The notes: generated from the letters alone by a model not told the origin. A stretch of 64,000 nucleotides of DNA from Bradyrhizobium betae (GCF_004123905.1 NZ_MZXW01000016.1:124001-188000); one strand, 5' to 3'; shown: positions 19,370 through 30,047, counted from the first letter of the stretch. Program-made: numbers and translations.

Positions 19370-20206
19370 ATGGAGACGACGGCCTACCGTCCGTCCAGGG
19401 AGTCGAGGGCGTTCGACTCCGATCGATCTGCATCACAATCGTCCACCGCGTCCTACATCCGTGCCCGCGCCAGCCGCGTCGATCCTCCGCAGGACGATCC
19501 CATGCCGCTGTTCCTGTCCGACCCGCTCGGGCCGCCGGACCCGCGAGAATATGCGCCGCTGACGTTGCGTCGCAGAACCAAGATCGCCGCGCGCCTTCTG
19601 GCGGCGGCGCTCGCGATATCCGCGGCTGCGACCCTGGCGCTGCTGCTTCAGTCCGATTTGCGCAGCCTCGTTGTGGCCAATGCCGGCAGCCCGACGAACG
19701 CCGCTCCCGACCAGGCCATCGCTGCGGCCAATCCGCCGGTCATACGGGAAGCCCCGCTCAAGGATCCGGCGCGCGTGACCAACACGAGGCTGGCGAGTGC
19801 CGACGAGCAGGACCTCCCGGCACCGCCAAGCCGTGACACCATCGCGGCCGCCCATCAGATCGCGTTGCAGGCGCAGATGCCGGTGCCCGTCGCGGCACAG
19901 CCCGCGCCAGCCGAGCCTGTCAGAACGCTCGACGCCGACACGCTGGCGGGGCTGATGACGCGCGCAAGGAGCCTGATCGGTGTCGGCGACATCGCCGCGG
20001 CGCGCCTGCTGCTCGAACGTGCGGCCAATGCGAACGATGCAAATGCCGCGCTTCTGCTGGCGCAGACTTATGATCCGGCGGTGCTGGGCACCAGCGACGC
20101 GCGGAGCATCATCGCCGACGCATCAGTCGCACGTGACTGGTACCAGCGCGCGGCAAGCCTCGGATCGGCGGAGGCACGACAGCGCCTCGCCCGGCTCTCG
20201 AACTAG
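19370..20206 (+). CDS. Single-helix membrane protein with C-terminal Sel1/TPR-like repeats
   Basis: 278 residues from the ATG at 19370, which has GGGGA nine bases upstream; an ATG 15 bases earlier lacks a binding site. Cytoplasmic N-terminus of about 65 residues rich in Ser/Arg/Asp, one membrane helix (about 72-94), a periplasmic Ala/Pro-rich linker, and a C-terminal helical repeat (about 185-278) with A-R-x-L-L-L-E-R-A-A and W-Y-Q-R-A-A-S-L-G-S-A-E-A motifs of Sel1 type. The gene ends 18 bases before a TAXI-type binding protein gene that has its own AGGGGA site, so the two form an operon. Function unknown; Sel1 repeats usually bind partner proteins. Confidence 0.75.
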   Translation: METTAYRPSRESRAFDSDRSASQSSTASYIRARASRVDPPQDDPMPLFLSDPLGPPDPREYAPLTLRRRTKIAARLLAAALAISAAATLALLLQSDLRSLVVANAGSPTNAAPDQAIAAANPPVIREAPLKDPARVTNTRLASADEQDLPAPPSRDTIAAAHQIALQAQMPVPVAAQPAPAEPVRTLDADTLAGLMTRARSLIGVGDIAAARLLLERAANANDANAALLLAQTYDPAVLGTSDARSIIADASVARDWYQRAASLGSAEARQRLARLSN

Positions 20207-20224
20207 AACTCTTCAGGGGACATT

Positions 20225-21376
20225 ATGCATCACGCTTTGAGAATGGCGCTTGCCGCCATCATGACGATCTGTGCCTTCGCCGCCCGCGCCGAGCAGACCG
20301 AATACGATCCGGCAAAAGTCTCGGACAGTTTGAAGGCCATCTTCCAGTTCGGCTCGAGCTCGACCAAGCAGGCGCTTAACGCCAACACCGTCACGCTGAT
20401 CACGGGCACGATCGGCGGCACCTATGTGCAATTCGGCGCCGACCTCGCCTCCGTGCTCGACGATGGCAACAATATCCGCGTGCTGCCGATCGTCGGCCGC
20501 GGCTCGGTGCAGAGCGTTGCCGACATCCTGTTCCTGCAAGGCGTCGATCTCGGTGTCGTGCGCGCCGACACGCTCGACTATCTCGAACGCAAGGGCTTTG
20601 CCAAGGACATCAAGCGGCAGTTCACCTATGTGACAAAACTCTACAACGAGGAGATGCAGGTGATCGCGCCGAAATCGGTTGCGACACTGAAAGACCTCGA
20701 AGGCAAGACGGTCAGCGTGGACCTGCCGAACGGCGGCACCTTCGTCACCGCGCTCACCGTGTTCGAGCGGCTGGGGATCAAGGCGAAGTTCGTCTATGTC
20801 GAGCAGCGCATCGCGATGGAGAAGCTGAAGGCCGGCGAGATCGACGCGGTCATCGTGGTCGGCGGCAAGCCGTACAAATCGGTCTCGACCTTCGGCAATG
20901 ACGGCCGCTTCCATCTTGCCAAGGTCGACTACGCAAAGCCGCTCCAGAGCGACTATCTGCCGGCGACGCTGACGGCCAAGGACTATCCGAACCTGATCAA
21001 GGAGGGCGAGAGCGTGGACACGATCGCGGTGCCCGCGGTGCTCGCGGCCTATAATTGGGCGCCCAACACCGAGCGCTACCGCAAGCTCGCGCTGTTCGTG
21101 GACGCGTTCTTCACGAAATTCCCCGCGCTGCAGAATCCGCCGTTCCATCCCAAGTGGAAGGAGGTCTCGCTTGCCGCACCGCTGTCCGGCTGGAGCAGAC
21201 TGCCGGTGGCGCAGCAATGGCTCGACAAACACGGGGTCGAGCCGGTGGCCCGGCAGCGCTTCGAGGCGTTCTTGAAGCAAACTCCTGCGGCCGCAAACGT
21301 GTCCGACACGGAGAAGGAAACCTTGTTCAAGCAATTCCAGGCGTGGGACGCGGAGAAGGCGCGGGCGCAGAAGTAA
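20225..21376 (+). CDS. TAXI-family solute-binding protein, soluble periplasmic
   Basis: 383 residues. Signal peptide about 1-22 ending A-R-A. The mature part has the TAXI hallmarks: T-G-T-I-G-G-T-Y (about 60-67), V-L-P-I-V-G-R-G-S-V-Q-S, D-L-G-V-V-R-A-D, then K-D-L-E-G-K-T-V-S-V-D and an N-G-G-T-x4-A hinge. TAXI proteins normally feed TRAP transporters with a fused DctQM-type permease, but none is encoded here. It follows a Sel1-like membrane protein gene by 18 bases. The ligand could be a dicarboxylate or an amino acid such as glutamate, as for characterised TAXI proteins, but nothing here decides it. Confidence 0.85.
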   Translation: MHHALRMALAAIMTICAFAARAEQTEYDPAKVSDSLKAIFQFGSSSTKQALNANTVTLITGTIGGTYVQFGADLASVLDDGNNIRVLPIVGRGSVQSVADILFLQGVDLGVVRADTLDYLERKGFAKDIKRQFTYVTKLYNEEMQVIAPKSVATLKDLEGKTVSVDLPNGGTFVTALTVFERLGIKAKFVYVEQRIAMEKLKAGEIDAVIVVGGKPYKSVSTFGNDGRFHLAKVDYAKPLQSDYLPATLTAKDYPNLIKEGESVDTIAVPAVLAAYNWAPNTERYRKLALFVDAFFTKFPALQNPPFHPKWKEVSLAAPLSGWSRLPVAQQWLDKHGVEPVARQRFEAFLKQTPAAANVSDTEKETLFKQFQAWDAEKARAQK

Positions 21377-21410
21377 TGGGCGTGCCTGGGGCAAGCGCCT
21401 TCCACACATC

Positions 21411-21525
21411 CGGTGTCGTCGCCCGGCTTGATGTTCAGACCGGGCGATCCAGTACTCCGTGACGCCGGTGATTGAATCGAGAAGCCCGCGGCGTACTGGA
21501 TTCCCCGCCTTCGCGGGGAATGACA
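21411..21525. repeat. Dispersed repeat, family C, copy 2
   Basis: Begins CGGTGTCGTCGCCCGGCTTGA and ends CGCGGGGAATGACA, with GGCGTACTGGATTCCCCGCC near the 3' side. Lies in the convergent gap between the TAXI gene and the YkvA-family gene. Confidence 0.85.
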
Positions 21526-21547
21526 GGGGAATGCGAGGCGACAGCGG

Positions 21548-21934
21548 CTACGCCGCTTCCGCGTCCCCCTCACCCACCCCGCGCTTCAGCACAGCACGCG
21601 CGGCTTCGCGGTGTTCATTCGTGATATGGCCGGCGACCATGCGGATGGCGGTGGCAAGCACGGCGGCATCATCGGTGAAGCCGAGCACCGGCATCACATC
21701 GGGGATGAAGTCGAACGGCAGGATGAAATAGGCGATCGCTCCCAAGAGCGACGCCTGGACATGGCGCGGCGTCTGCCGGTCGAACGCGCAGTAATAGGCC
21801 GCGAGCAAATCTTCGGCGAACGGCAGCTTGGCGACGACACGCTTCAGCTTGCGCCAGAAACGTCGGCGCACGCTATCACGATCTTCCGCGACCCGATCGG
21901 CCGGCTCGAAGCCGACGCTGTGTTCGGCAGCCAT
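21548..21934 (-). CDS. YkvA-family (DUF1232) membrane-associated protein
   Basis: 128 residues from the ATG at 21934, preceded by GGGAG; the frame is open upstream but without a binding site. The DUF1232 core is clear: a helix with A-A-Y-Y-C-A-F-D, then L-L-G-A-I-A-Y-F-I-L-P-F-D-F-I-P-D and L-G-F-T-D-D-A-A-V-L, the signature Y-x-I-x-P-x-D-x-I-P-D of the family. Function is unknown; members are small, widespread and usually have one or two hydrophobic helices. Confidence 0.88.
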   Translation of the reverse strand: MAAEHSVGFEPADRVAEDRDSVRRRFWRKLKRVVAKLPFAEDLLAAYYCAFDRQTPRHVQASLLGAIAYFILPFDFIPDVMPVLGFTDDAAVLATAIRMVAGHITNEHREAARAVLKRGVGEGDAEAA

Positions 21935-22023
21935 GGTTGGAAACTCCCGTCCAGCCCGGCGCGGCCGATGGCCGCATCCAGTGCTGATCACAACATGGGG
22001 ATGCGGCGGCGCCCCGCAAGATG

Positions 22024-22326
22024 TCAGCCCGGTGTCAGCCTGGCGATGGCGTTCATCGCCTTGGCGAGCTCGATGTCGAGCTTGGTGACGCCGCCGGAAT
22101 CATGGGTGGACAGCACCACCTCCACGGTCTTGTAGACGTTACGCCATTCGGGATGATGATCCATCTTCTCGGCCACAAGCGCCGCACGGGTCATGAAGCC
22201 GAAAGCCTCGTTAAAATCCTTGAAGACAAAGGTTTTCCCGATGGCGTCGCGGCCTTGAACCTCGGTCCAGCCCGGGATACCGCCCAGCGCCTGCTTGCGT
22301 GCTTCCGCCGTCAGCCGCTCTGCCAT
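22024..22326 (-). CDS. phhB: 4a-hydroxytetrahydrobiopterin dehydratase (pterin carbinolamine dehydratase)
   Basis: 100 residues, the standard length. Recycles pterin cofactor by dehydrating 4a-hydroxytetrahydropterin, in support of phenylalanine hydroxylase or molybdopterin-related chemistry. The motif M-D-H-H-P-E-W (about 57-63) and the later [12 protein letters not shown] (about 72-83) supply the catalytic histidines and are intact. GGACGGAG precedes the ATG. No phenylalanine hydroxylase gene is nearby in the window. Confidence 0.93.
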   Translation of the reverse strand: MAERLTAEARKQALGGIPGWTEVQGRDAIGKTFVFKDFNEAFGFMTRAALVAEKMDHHPEWRNVYKTVEVVLSTHDSGGVTKLDIELAKAMNAIARLTPG

Positions 22327-22476
22327 AATCGTCTCCGTCCTTCAGGGGAACTTTACCCTAACACCGTGCTGCGGTCCGGGTTCACCAGGATTTCGTCCAT
22401 CCGCTAACCATGACGGAGATGTAACCCCGCCTGACAAGAAATTTGCTATAATTGCGGGCGTAAATCGCCGGCCGAG

Positions 22477-23922
22477 ATGAAACTGAGCCTCAAGCGCCTG
22501 TTTGGGAGATCGATGACCGGGGGATTGGACCTGGCCGAAGCGCCCACTCCGCCTTCGCCGCGATCCGCGGCGCGGAAGACCGCGCTCGTGTCTCTCGCGC
22601 TGGTGCTGGCCATCATCGGCGCGCTCGCCGGCGGTTATTATTTCGCGATGCGGCCGGTGACATTGAAGATCGCGGTCGGTCCGGCCAACAGCGATGACCT
22701 CAAGGTCGTGCAAGCGCTGACGCAGGCTTTTACGCAGAACAAGAGCCAGGTGCGGCTGCGGCCGATCCAGACTGACGGCGCCACCGCCAGCGCCGATCTG
22801 CTCGCGGAAGGCAAGGCCGACCTTGCCATCGTGCGCGGCGACGTCGACGTGCCGAAGAACGCGCAAGCGGTCGCGACCTTGCGCAAGAACGTCGTGGTGC
22901 TGTGGTCGGTGCCCGGCAAGGGCAAGAAGAAGGGCGCGAAGATCACCAAGATCCCGCAACTGGCCGGCCATCGCGTCGGGGTGATCGGCAAGACGCAGGC
23001 CAACGTCAACCTTCTCAAGGTGATCCTCCAGCAATACGGCGTCGATCCCGCCAAGGTCGAGATCATCCAATTCCCTGCCAATGAGGCCGCCGAAGCGATC
23101 AAATCCCAAAAGGCCGACGCCTACCTCGCGGCGGGACCGGTCAATAGCAAGATCACGGCGGAGGCAATCGCGAGCTCCGCGAAGGACGGCGGCACGCCGA
23201 CCTTCCTGGCGATCGATTCGGCGGATGCGATCGCGCAGAACCATCCGGTCTATGAAGCCTCGGAGATTCCCGCCGGCACCTATGGCGGCTCGCCCGACCG
23301 TCCCGACGACGAGGTCAAGACCATCAGCTTCTCGCACCACATCGTGGCGCGCAAAGGTATATCCGAAACCACTATCGCGGCGTTCACGCGCCAGCTTTTC
23401 GCGGTACGCCAGCAGCTGGTGGCGGAATTCCCGCTCGCGGCGAAGATCGAAACGCCCGACACCGACAAGGATGCGGTGATCCCGGTGCATCCCGGTGCGG
23501 CCGCCTTCGTCGATGGCGAGGAAAAGACCTTCCTCGACAAATACAGCGATTACATCTGGTGGAGCCTGATGGCGCTCTCCGCCATGGGCTCGATCGGCGC
23601 CTGGTTTGCGGGCTATCTGAAGAAGGACGAGCGTGACAACAACAGCCATCTGCGCGACCGGCTGTTCGACATGATTGCGGCTGCACGCAAGAGCGAGACG
23701 ACCGAGGAGCTCGACCAGATGCAGACCGAAGCCGACGAGATCTTGCGCGACACGCTGCGCTGCTTCGATCACGGCGCCATCGAAGAGGCCGCACTCACCG
23801 CCATCAACATCGTGCTCGACCAGTTCCACGCGGCGGTCGCCGACCGCAAGGCCGTGCTGTTCAGCATGCCGCAGAACCTGCAACGTGCGGGCGCGCAGTT
23901 CAGGGCCGCCGGCAACGCTTAA
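22477..23922 (+). CDS. Membrane-anchored TAXI-type receptor with second membrane helix and cytoplasmic tail
   Basis: 481 residues. Cytoplasmic N-terminus about 1-35; membrane helix about 36-57; periplasmic TAXI-like binding domain about 60-345 (I-A-V-G-P-A-N-S, A-D-L-A-I-V-R-G-D-V-D, L-A-G-H-R-V-G-V-I-G); second membrane helix about 358-380 (W-W-S-L-M-A-L-S); then about 100 residues of charged helix, Lys/Asp/Glu-rich with probable coiled-coil character, predicted cytoplasmic. It has no cleavable signal and no TRAP permease partner, so transport is doubtful; the topology looks like a receptor that could signal inward. TAXI-fold assignment of the middle is good, function of the tail unknown. 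It lies alone between phhB (divergent) and a PhoD gene. Confidence 0.8.
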   Translation: MKLSLKRLFGRSMTGGLDLAEAPTPPSPRSAARKTALVSLALVLAIIGALAGGYYFAMRPVTLKIAVGPANSDDLKVVQALTQAFTQNKSQVRLRPIQTDGATASADLLAEGKADLAIVRGDVDVPKNAQAVATLRKNVVVLWSVPGKGKKKGAKITKIPQLAGHRVGVIGKTQANVNLLKVILQQYGVDPAKVEIIQFPANEAAEAIKSQKADAYLAAGPVNSKITAEAIASSAKDGGTPTFLAIDSADAIAQNHPVYEASEIPAGTYGGSPDRPDDEVKTISFSHHIVARKGISETTIAAFTRQLFAVRQQLVAEFPLAAKIETPDTDKDAVIPVHPGAAAFVDGEEKTFLDKYSDYIWWSLMALSAMGSIGAWFAGYLKKDERDNNSHLRDRLFDMIAAARKSETTEELDQMQTEADEILRDTLRCFDHGAIEEAALTAINIVLDQFHAAVADRKAVLFSMPQNLQRAGAQFRAAGNA

Positions 23923-24027
23923 ACGCCTGCGCGCGTAATCGCTGCGTCACATTGTCTCAATATAGCGTCTGGCTTGTTCGTGACGACTGCCGTCCCGGCG
24001 GTCGCGCCACGCGATATCGAGATCGCC

Positions 24028-25569
24028 ATGAAGATCAAATTCTCCCGCCGCCGCTTCCTCGCCACCAGCGCAGGTGCGCTCGGCGCCATCGCGATGCCTC
24101 ATCTGTCACGCGCGGCCGATCGGCCGGCGGCGACCCATGGCGTGCAGTCGGGCGACGTCACCGTCAACGGCGGCGTGGTGTGGGCGCGCGCCGACCGCCC
24201 GTCGCAGATGCTGGTCGAGGTCGCCACGACGGAGTCCTTCAAGGACGCCCGCGCGCTGCCGCCGATCGCGGCGCTGCCCGAGAGCGACTTCACCGCAAAA
24301 ATGCTGATCGAGAACCTGCCGGGCGGACAGGACATCTTCTACCGTGTTCGCTTCCGCGATCTCTCGCATACCGCGGTCGAGGGCGAGCCGGTGGTCGGCC
24401 GTTTCCGCACCGCGCCGGCCGACCGCCGCGACGTCAGCTTCGTCTGGGGCGGCGACGTCGCCGGCCAGGGCTGGGGCATCAATCCAGATGACGGCGGCAT
24501 GGTCACCTTCTCCGCGATGCGCAAGCACCGTCCGGATTTCTTCCTTCATTCCGGCGACACCATCTATGCCGACGGCCCGATTGAATCCGAGGTCAAGCTC
24601 GCCGACGGCAAGACCTGGAAGAACGTCACCATCCCCGAGAAGGCCAAGGTCGCGGAGACGCTGGACGAGTATCGCGCCGCGCACAAATACAATTTCACCG
24701 ACGACAATGTCCGCGCCTTCAATGCCGAGGTGCCGATCTTCGTGCAGTGGGACGACCATGAAGTGACCAACAACTGGTCGCTGTCGAAGGAGTTGCCGGC
24801 GACCTACAAGGTGCGCGACATCTCGCTGCTCGCGGCACGCGCGAGCCGCGCCTTCCACGAGATGTATCCGATGCGCGAGAGCATCGTGGAGCCGGGCCGA
24901 GTCTATCGAAAAATCTCCTACGGCCCGCATCTGGACGTGTTCGTGCTCGATGAGCGCAGCTATCGCGGCCCGAATGGCGCCAATCTCGAAACGGACTACG
25001 GCCCGGCCAGCTACTTCCTCGGCCCGGACCAGATCGCCTGGCTCAAGCGCGGCCTCCTCAATTCGCGCGCGACCTGGAAGGTGATCGCCTCCGACATGCC
25101 GCTCAGCCTCGTCGTGTCGGACACGCCGAAGGGCGGCTCGGAAGCCATTGCGCAGGGCGACGGCCCGGTACGCGGCCGCGAGTTCGAGATCGCCGACATC
25201 CTGCGCTTCATCAAGATGGCACCGATCAAGAACACCGTTTGGCTGACCGCGGACGTGCACTACGCCGCCGCGCATTATTACGATCCGAACAAGGCGCAAT
25301 TCCAGGACTTCGAGCCGTTCTGGGAATTCGTGTCGGGCCCGCTGCACGCCGGCACATTCGGTCCGAACGCGCTCGACAACACCTTTGGGCCCGAAGTGCG
25401 CTTCGTCAAGGCGCCGGGCAAGGACAGCCAGAACCTGCCGCCGTCCGCCGGCATGCAGTTCTTCGGTCACGTCAAGATCGACGGCGCCTCGGGCCAGATG
25501 ATTGTGACCTTGCGCGACCGCGCCGATGTCGCGCTGTGGTCGACCACGCTCGATCCGAAGCTTGCGTAA
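24028..25569 (+). CDS. phoD: Tat-exported PhoD-family alkaline phosphatase
   Basis: 513 residues from the ATG at 24028, chosen because it puts the twin-arginine signal K-F-S-R-R-R-F-L-A at the N-terminus; the frame is open 54 bases upstream. An N-terminal Fn3-like domain (about 35-130) precedes the metallophosphatase domain: G-D-V-A-G-Q-G-W-G (first metal ligands), H-S-G-D-T-I-Y-A-D-G, Q-W-D-D-H-E-V-T-N-N-W and L-T-A-D-V-H-Y-A-A. These are the PhoD Fe/Ca-binding motifs. It would release phosphate from mono- and diesters in the periplasm and is normally under PhoB control; I see no convincing pho box. Confidence 0.92.
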   Translation: MKIKFSRRRFLATSAGALGAIAMPHLSRAADRPAATHGVQSGDVTVNGGVVWARADRPSQMLVEVATTESFKDARALPPIAALPESDFTAKMLIENLPGGQDIFYRVRFRDLSHTAVEGEPVVGRFRTAPADRRDVSFVWGGDVAGQGWGINPDDGGMVTFSAMRKHRPDFFLHSGDTIYADGPIESEVKLADGKTWKNVTIPEKAKVAETLDEYRAAHKYNFTDDNVRAFNAEVPIFVQWDDHEVTNNWSLSKELPATYKVRDISLLAARASRAFHEMYPMRESIVEPGRVYRKISYGPHLDVFVLDERSYRGPNGANLETDYGPASYFLGPDQIAWLKRGLLNSRATWKVIASDMPLSLVVSDTPKGGSEAIAQGDGPVRGREFEIADILRFIKMAPIKNTVWLTADVHYAAAHYYDPNKAQFQDFEPFWEFVSGPLHAGTFGPNALDNTFGPEVRFVKAPGKDSQNLPPSAGMQFFGHVKIDGASGQMIVTLRDRADVALWSTTLDPKLA

Positions 25570-25585
25570 CGGCCAGCTAACGCGC

Positions 25586-25630
25586 GCATGATCTTTCCGG
25601 AAAACCGCTTCGCACTTTTCCGGATCATGC
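25586..25630. repeat. Palindromic repeat, family B
   Basis: 45-base imperfect palindrome beginning GCATGATCTTTCCGG and ending CCGGATCATGC, with an A/T-rich centre. It sits 17 bases after the phoD stop and may stabilise or end its mRNA. The sequence resembles a repeat widely seen in Rhizobiales (from memory). Confidence 0.8.
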
Positions 25631-25736
25631 TTTCGAGCCGGATGGCGGTGAACCATCCGGCCGGCCCGGGCGACAATTGCAGGTCCGTGCATTTTCACGG
25701 GACTGATGCCGTCCGAGCTATTTTCGAGTTGAAGCC

Positions 25737-26450
25737 GTGCTGTTCAGCCACCGAACGATCGTCATCGCGCTCCTGCTGAGCGCAGCGTCCCCCACATGGG
25801 CGCAGACTCAGGACAAAGCCATGCTGGTGCGCGAGGCCTTCGCATCACCTTACGGCAAGGCGCTGACCGCCGAGCTCGGCAAGTCACTGCGCGCGAGCGC
25901 CGACCCGGCATGCCTGACGGACAAGGCGCTTACTGCCGACCAGCTCGAACCGCGTGGCCGCGATATCGTCATCACATGGGGCACGCGCATGCTGGACGGC
26001 GCATTCGCGCTGATCGACCGGCAGACCTCGGACAACCCGTTCGCCAGCGCCGCCGAATTGGAAAGCCTGAAGAGTAGTGCGGATGTGAAGCGCTATCTGG
26101 CGATGGAAGCGCCAATGCGCCAAGCCAAGATCCTGGATCTGATCTTCGAGCATTTCGACCGCTATAATTTGATCAGCCGCGTGAGGCTCGGGGCGGTGTC
26201 TCCGCTGGCCACTGGCAACGAGGCTCTGCTCCGCCTCAATCCCGCCGATGCCACCGAGGAGAAGTTGGAGGAATTCGCCGGCAAGAGCCGGTCGAAGGCC
26301 CTGAAGCGTTTTCTGCAATTGTCGGAGCAGGCGGGCGCCGCGCAAGCCGCGTCGATCAAAAAGATCCCGTCGCCGCCGCCGCTTCCGCACACCTTCTTCA
26401 AGGGCGTCGAAACCGACCTCGCCGAGCTCTGCATTCGCTCCGGCAAATAG
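25737..26450 (+). CDS. Exported protein of unknown function
   Basis: 237 residues from a GTG at 25737. Clear signal peptide (about 1-22, hydrophobic I-V-I-A-L-L-L-S-A-A-S, cleavage near T-W-A-Q). The mature part is all-helical in appearance, with two cysteines (about positions 59 and 233) that could form a disulfide, and a proline-rich turn P-S-P-P-P-L-P near residue 215. I recognise no family. It converges on a response regulator gene five bases beyond its stop. Confidence 0.75.
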   Translation: MLFSHRTIVIALLLSAASPTWAQTQDKAMLVREAFASPYGKALTAELGKSLRASADPACLTDKALTADQLEPRGRDIVITWGTRMLDGAFALIDRQTSDNPFASAAELESLKSSADVKRYLAMEAPMRQAKILDLIFEHFDRYNLISRVRLGAVSPLATGNEALLRLNPADATEEKLEEFAGKSRSKALKRFLQLSEQAGAAQAASIKKIPSPPPLPHTFFKGVETDLAELCIRSGK

Positions 26451-26454
26451 GTCG

Positions 26455-26835
26455 TCAGGTGCCCCGCACCTGGAGCGCCGCCTCCAACGCCTCGCTCGAA
26501 CACGGCTTCTGCAAGCGCGGTCGGCTGGCGAATTCGGGCGGAATGCGCGCGTCGGTGCCGTAGCCGGTGACGAAGACGAACGGGATCTCGAGCGCGACCA
26601 GCCGCTCGGCGATCGCAAAACTCTTCTCGCGGATCAGCTCGACATCGAGCAGCGCGAAATCCGGCGCACGCTTCGCGATCGCGTCCAGTGCCTGGGTTAC
26701 CGAGCCGACGGTCCGCACGCTCGTCACGCCGAATCCGAGGAGACGGTCCTCGAAATCGATCGCAATGATGGGATCGTCCTCGACGATCAGAACGTCGGCA
26801 GGCCGGCCTGAGCCGTCGGGAAGTGCGGGTGCCAT
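26455..26835 (-). CDS. Single-domain response regulator (receiver only)
   Basis: 126 residues from the ATG at 26835. A CheY-like receiver: acidic cluster V-E-D-D-P (about 19-23), phospho-acceptor Asp in L-L-D-V-E-L (about 65), switch Thr in F-V-T-G-Y-G and the conserved Lys in Q-K-P. There is no output domain. The gene is divergent from the Crp/Fnr regulator, with about 180 bases between the starts. Such stand-alone receivers often act in phosphorelays with hybrid kinases; the hybrid kinase at 3506 is too distant to assume partnership. Confidence 0.88.
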   Translation of the reverse strand: MAPALPDGSGRPADVLIVEDDPIIAIDFEDRLLGFGVTSVRTVGSVTQALDAIAKRAPDFALLDVELIREKSFAIAERLVALEIPFVFVTGYGTDARIPPEFASRPRLQKPCSSEALEAALQVRGT

Positions 26836-27016
26836 GATCGGATCTTGGGTGTGAGGTTTTGGGCGTGAGGTTGTTCGGATCAGGACTGCCGCGACACGAT
26901 GCCTGCGCCCAGCGCATCGGAGGGTTCCCGGAACGAAACCCACCACATCACAGTTCTCCAGTCTGTCCACTTGTGCACACAAGATTTGGACGGAACTCGC
27001 TAATGTGGAGAGAAGC

Positions 27017-27808
27017 ATGGCGGGGTTGATGATGGATGCGCGTATCAGCAAGGCAGCCGAGGTCGATAGCCGGCCGGCCAACAATCTGCTGCGGCGCTTG
27101 AGCCAGGCGGACTACGCGCTGCTTGCGCCGCACGTCACTGTCGACAACGCTGCGGCGAACGAGCTGCTCTACAATCCCGGCGACGACGTCCAGGTCGTCC
27201 ACTTTCCCTGTGGACCATCGCTCGCGACATTCCTTGTCCCCAATGAGGACGGCCGTGATGTCGAGACCATTCTGGTCGGCCGAGAAGGCGCGGTGGGCGG
27301 CATCGTCAGCGAAGGATATTTGCCAGCCTATACCCGCATCTGCGTGAAATTTGGCGGGCCGTTTGCGCACCTCAATGTCGCCAAGCTGGAAGCTGCCAAG
27401 CAGCGCTCGCCGTCGCTGCGCCATGTCTTTGCCCGCTACGCCGATTGCATGCTGGCGCAGATCTTCCAGTCCACCGCCTGCAACGCCATCCACTCGATCG
27501 AGCAGCGCACCGCCAAATGGATTTTGGCGGCGATGGAGCGGACCGGCGACGAGAACAGCGTGCCGCTGACCCACGAACAGCTCGCCACGCTGCTCGGGGT
27601 GGGACGCAGCTATGCGAGCCGCGTGCTGCAGTCGTTCAGGGCGGAAGGCGTGCTCGAGACCAGGCGCGGGTCGATCCTGGTCCGCAATCGCGACGGCCTG
27701 CGGCTGCGCGCCTGCCTCTGCAACGACGCCGTGAAGATGCATTTCGAGGAGGTTTTACGCGGGGTCTACCCGACCGAGGAGGCGAGCCCCAGCTCGGCAC
27801 AGGGCTGA
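27017..27808 (+). CDS. Crp/Fnr-family transcriptional regulator
   Basis: 263 residues from the ATG at 27017, with GGAGAG just upstream; a GTG at 27005 also fits but would overlap that site. N-terminal cyclic-nucleotide-like beta-barrel (about 20-130) and a C-terminal winged helix with T-H-E-Q-L-A-T-L-L-G-V-G-R-S-Y-A-S-R (about 190-208) as the recognition helix. The cysteines needed for an Fnr-type iron-sulfur cluster are not arranged as in Fnr. The effector-pocket residues R-S of Crp are not obvious, so the ligand is unknown; this subgroup is common in Bradyrhizobium. Confidence 0.88.
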   Translation: MAGLMMDARISKAAEVDSRPANNLLRRLSQADYALLAPHVTVDNAAANELLYNPGDDVQVVHFPCGPSLATFLVPNEDGRDVETILVGREGAVGGIVSEGYLPAYTRICVKFGGPFAHLNVAKLEAAKQRSPSLRHVFARYADCMLAQIFQSTACNAIHSIEQRTAKWILAAMERTGDENSVPLTHEQLATLLGVGRSYASRVLQSFRAEGVLETRRGSILVRNRDGLRLRACLCNDAVKMHFEEVLRGVYPTEEASPSSAQG

Positions 27809-27912
27809 TCGGGCCGCCCGCCAGCCGAACAAGGGCCGATTTTGCGCTCGATTGCCCCTAACCCCCGGAGATTCCCGGACAAAATTCAATCAACCAACGC
27901 CCAAAGAACGCA

Positions 27913-27940
27913 TTGTTTTTTGGCGGTTTTTGCCTATATT
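27913..27940 (+). promoter_or_regulatory. Possible sigma-70-type promoter for typA
   Basis: TTGTTT (27913-27918) and TATATT (27935-27940) separated by 16 bases, in an A/T-rich patch that stands out from the surrounding GC-rich DNA. About 160 bases remain to the typA start, giving a long leader. Pattern match only. Confidence 0.35.
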
Positions 27941-28099
27941 GCGCTGCAAACGCACAGGGTGCCCGGTTGATCTAGCCGAGCGGCCCTTTTGGGCGTAATA
28001 GGCCCCGTTTTCCACGTTTCAGCGTTGTCCGTGAAGAGGTCCCGGCTTGACCGGCGAGATCGCGCTTAACCCATTGTCCGACCGCAAAGAAGCTCACTC

Positions 28100-29926
<1,827 letters not shown>

Positions 29927-29944
29927 GCCGCCGCCTCTCACTCA

Positions 29945-30047
29945 CTGTCATGCCCCGGCTTGACCGGGGCATCCAGTACGCCGCGCTCTCTCGGCCGTAG
30001 ACTGCCTCTGGAATACTGGATCACCCGCTTTCGCGGGTGATGACACC
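29945..30047. repeat. Dispersed repeat, family C, copy 3 (diverged)
   Basis: Starts TGTCATGCCCCGGCTTGACC with hairpin GCCCCGGCTTGACCGGGGC, and ends with CACCCGCTTTCGCGGGTGATGACAC. It has the same two-hairpin layout as the copies at 18976 and 21411, with base changes compensated in both stems. Located just after typA. Confidence 0.8.

Noticed and set aside
19370..23922. A TRAP transporter operon
   Set aside because: Two TAXI-type proteins are present, but no DctQ/DctM or fused 4TM-12TM permease is encoded between or around them.
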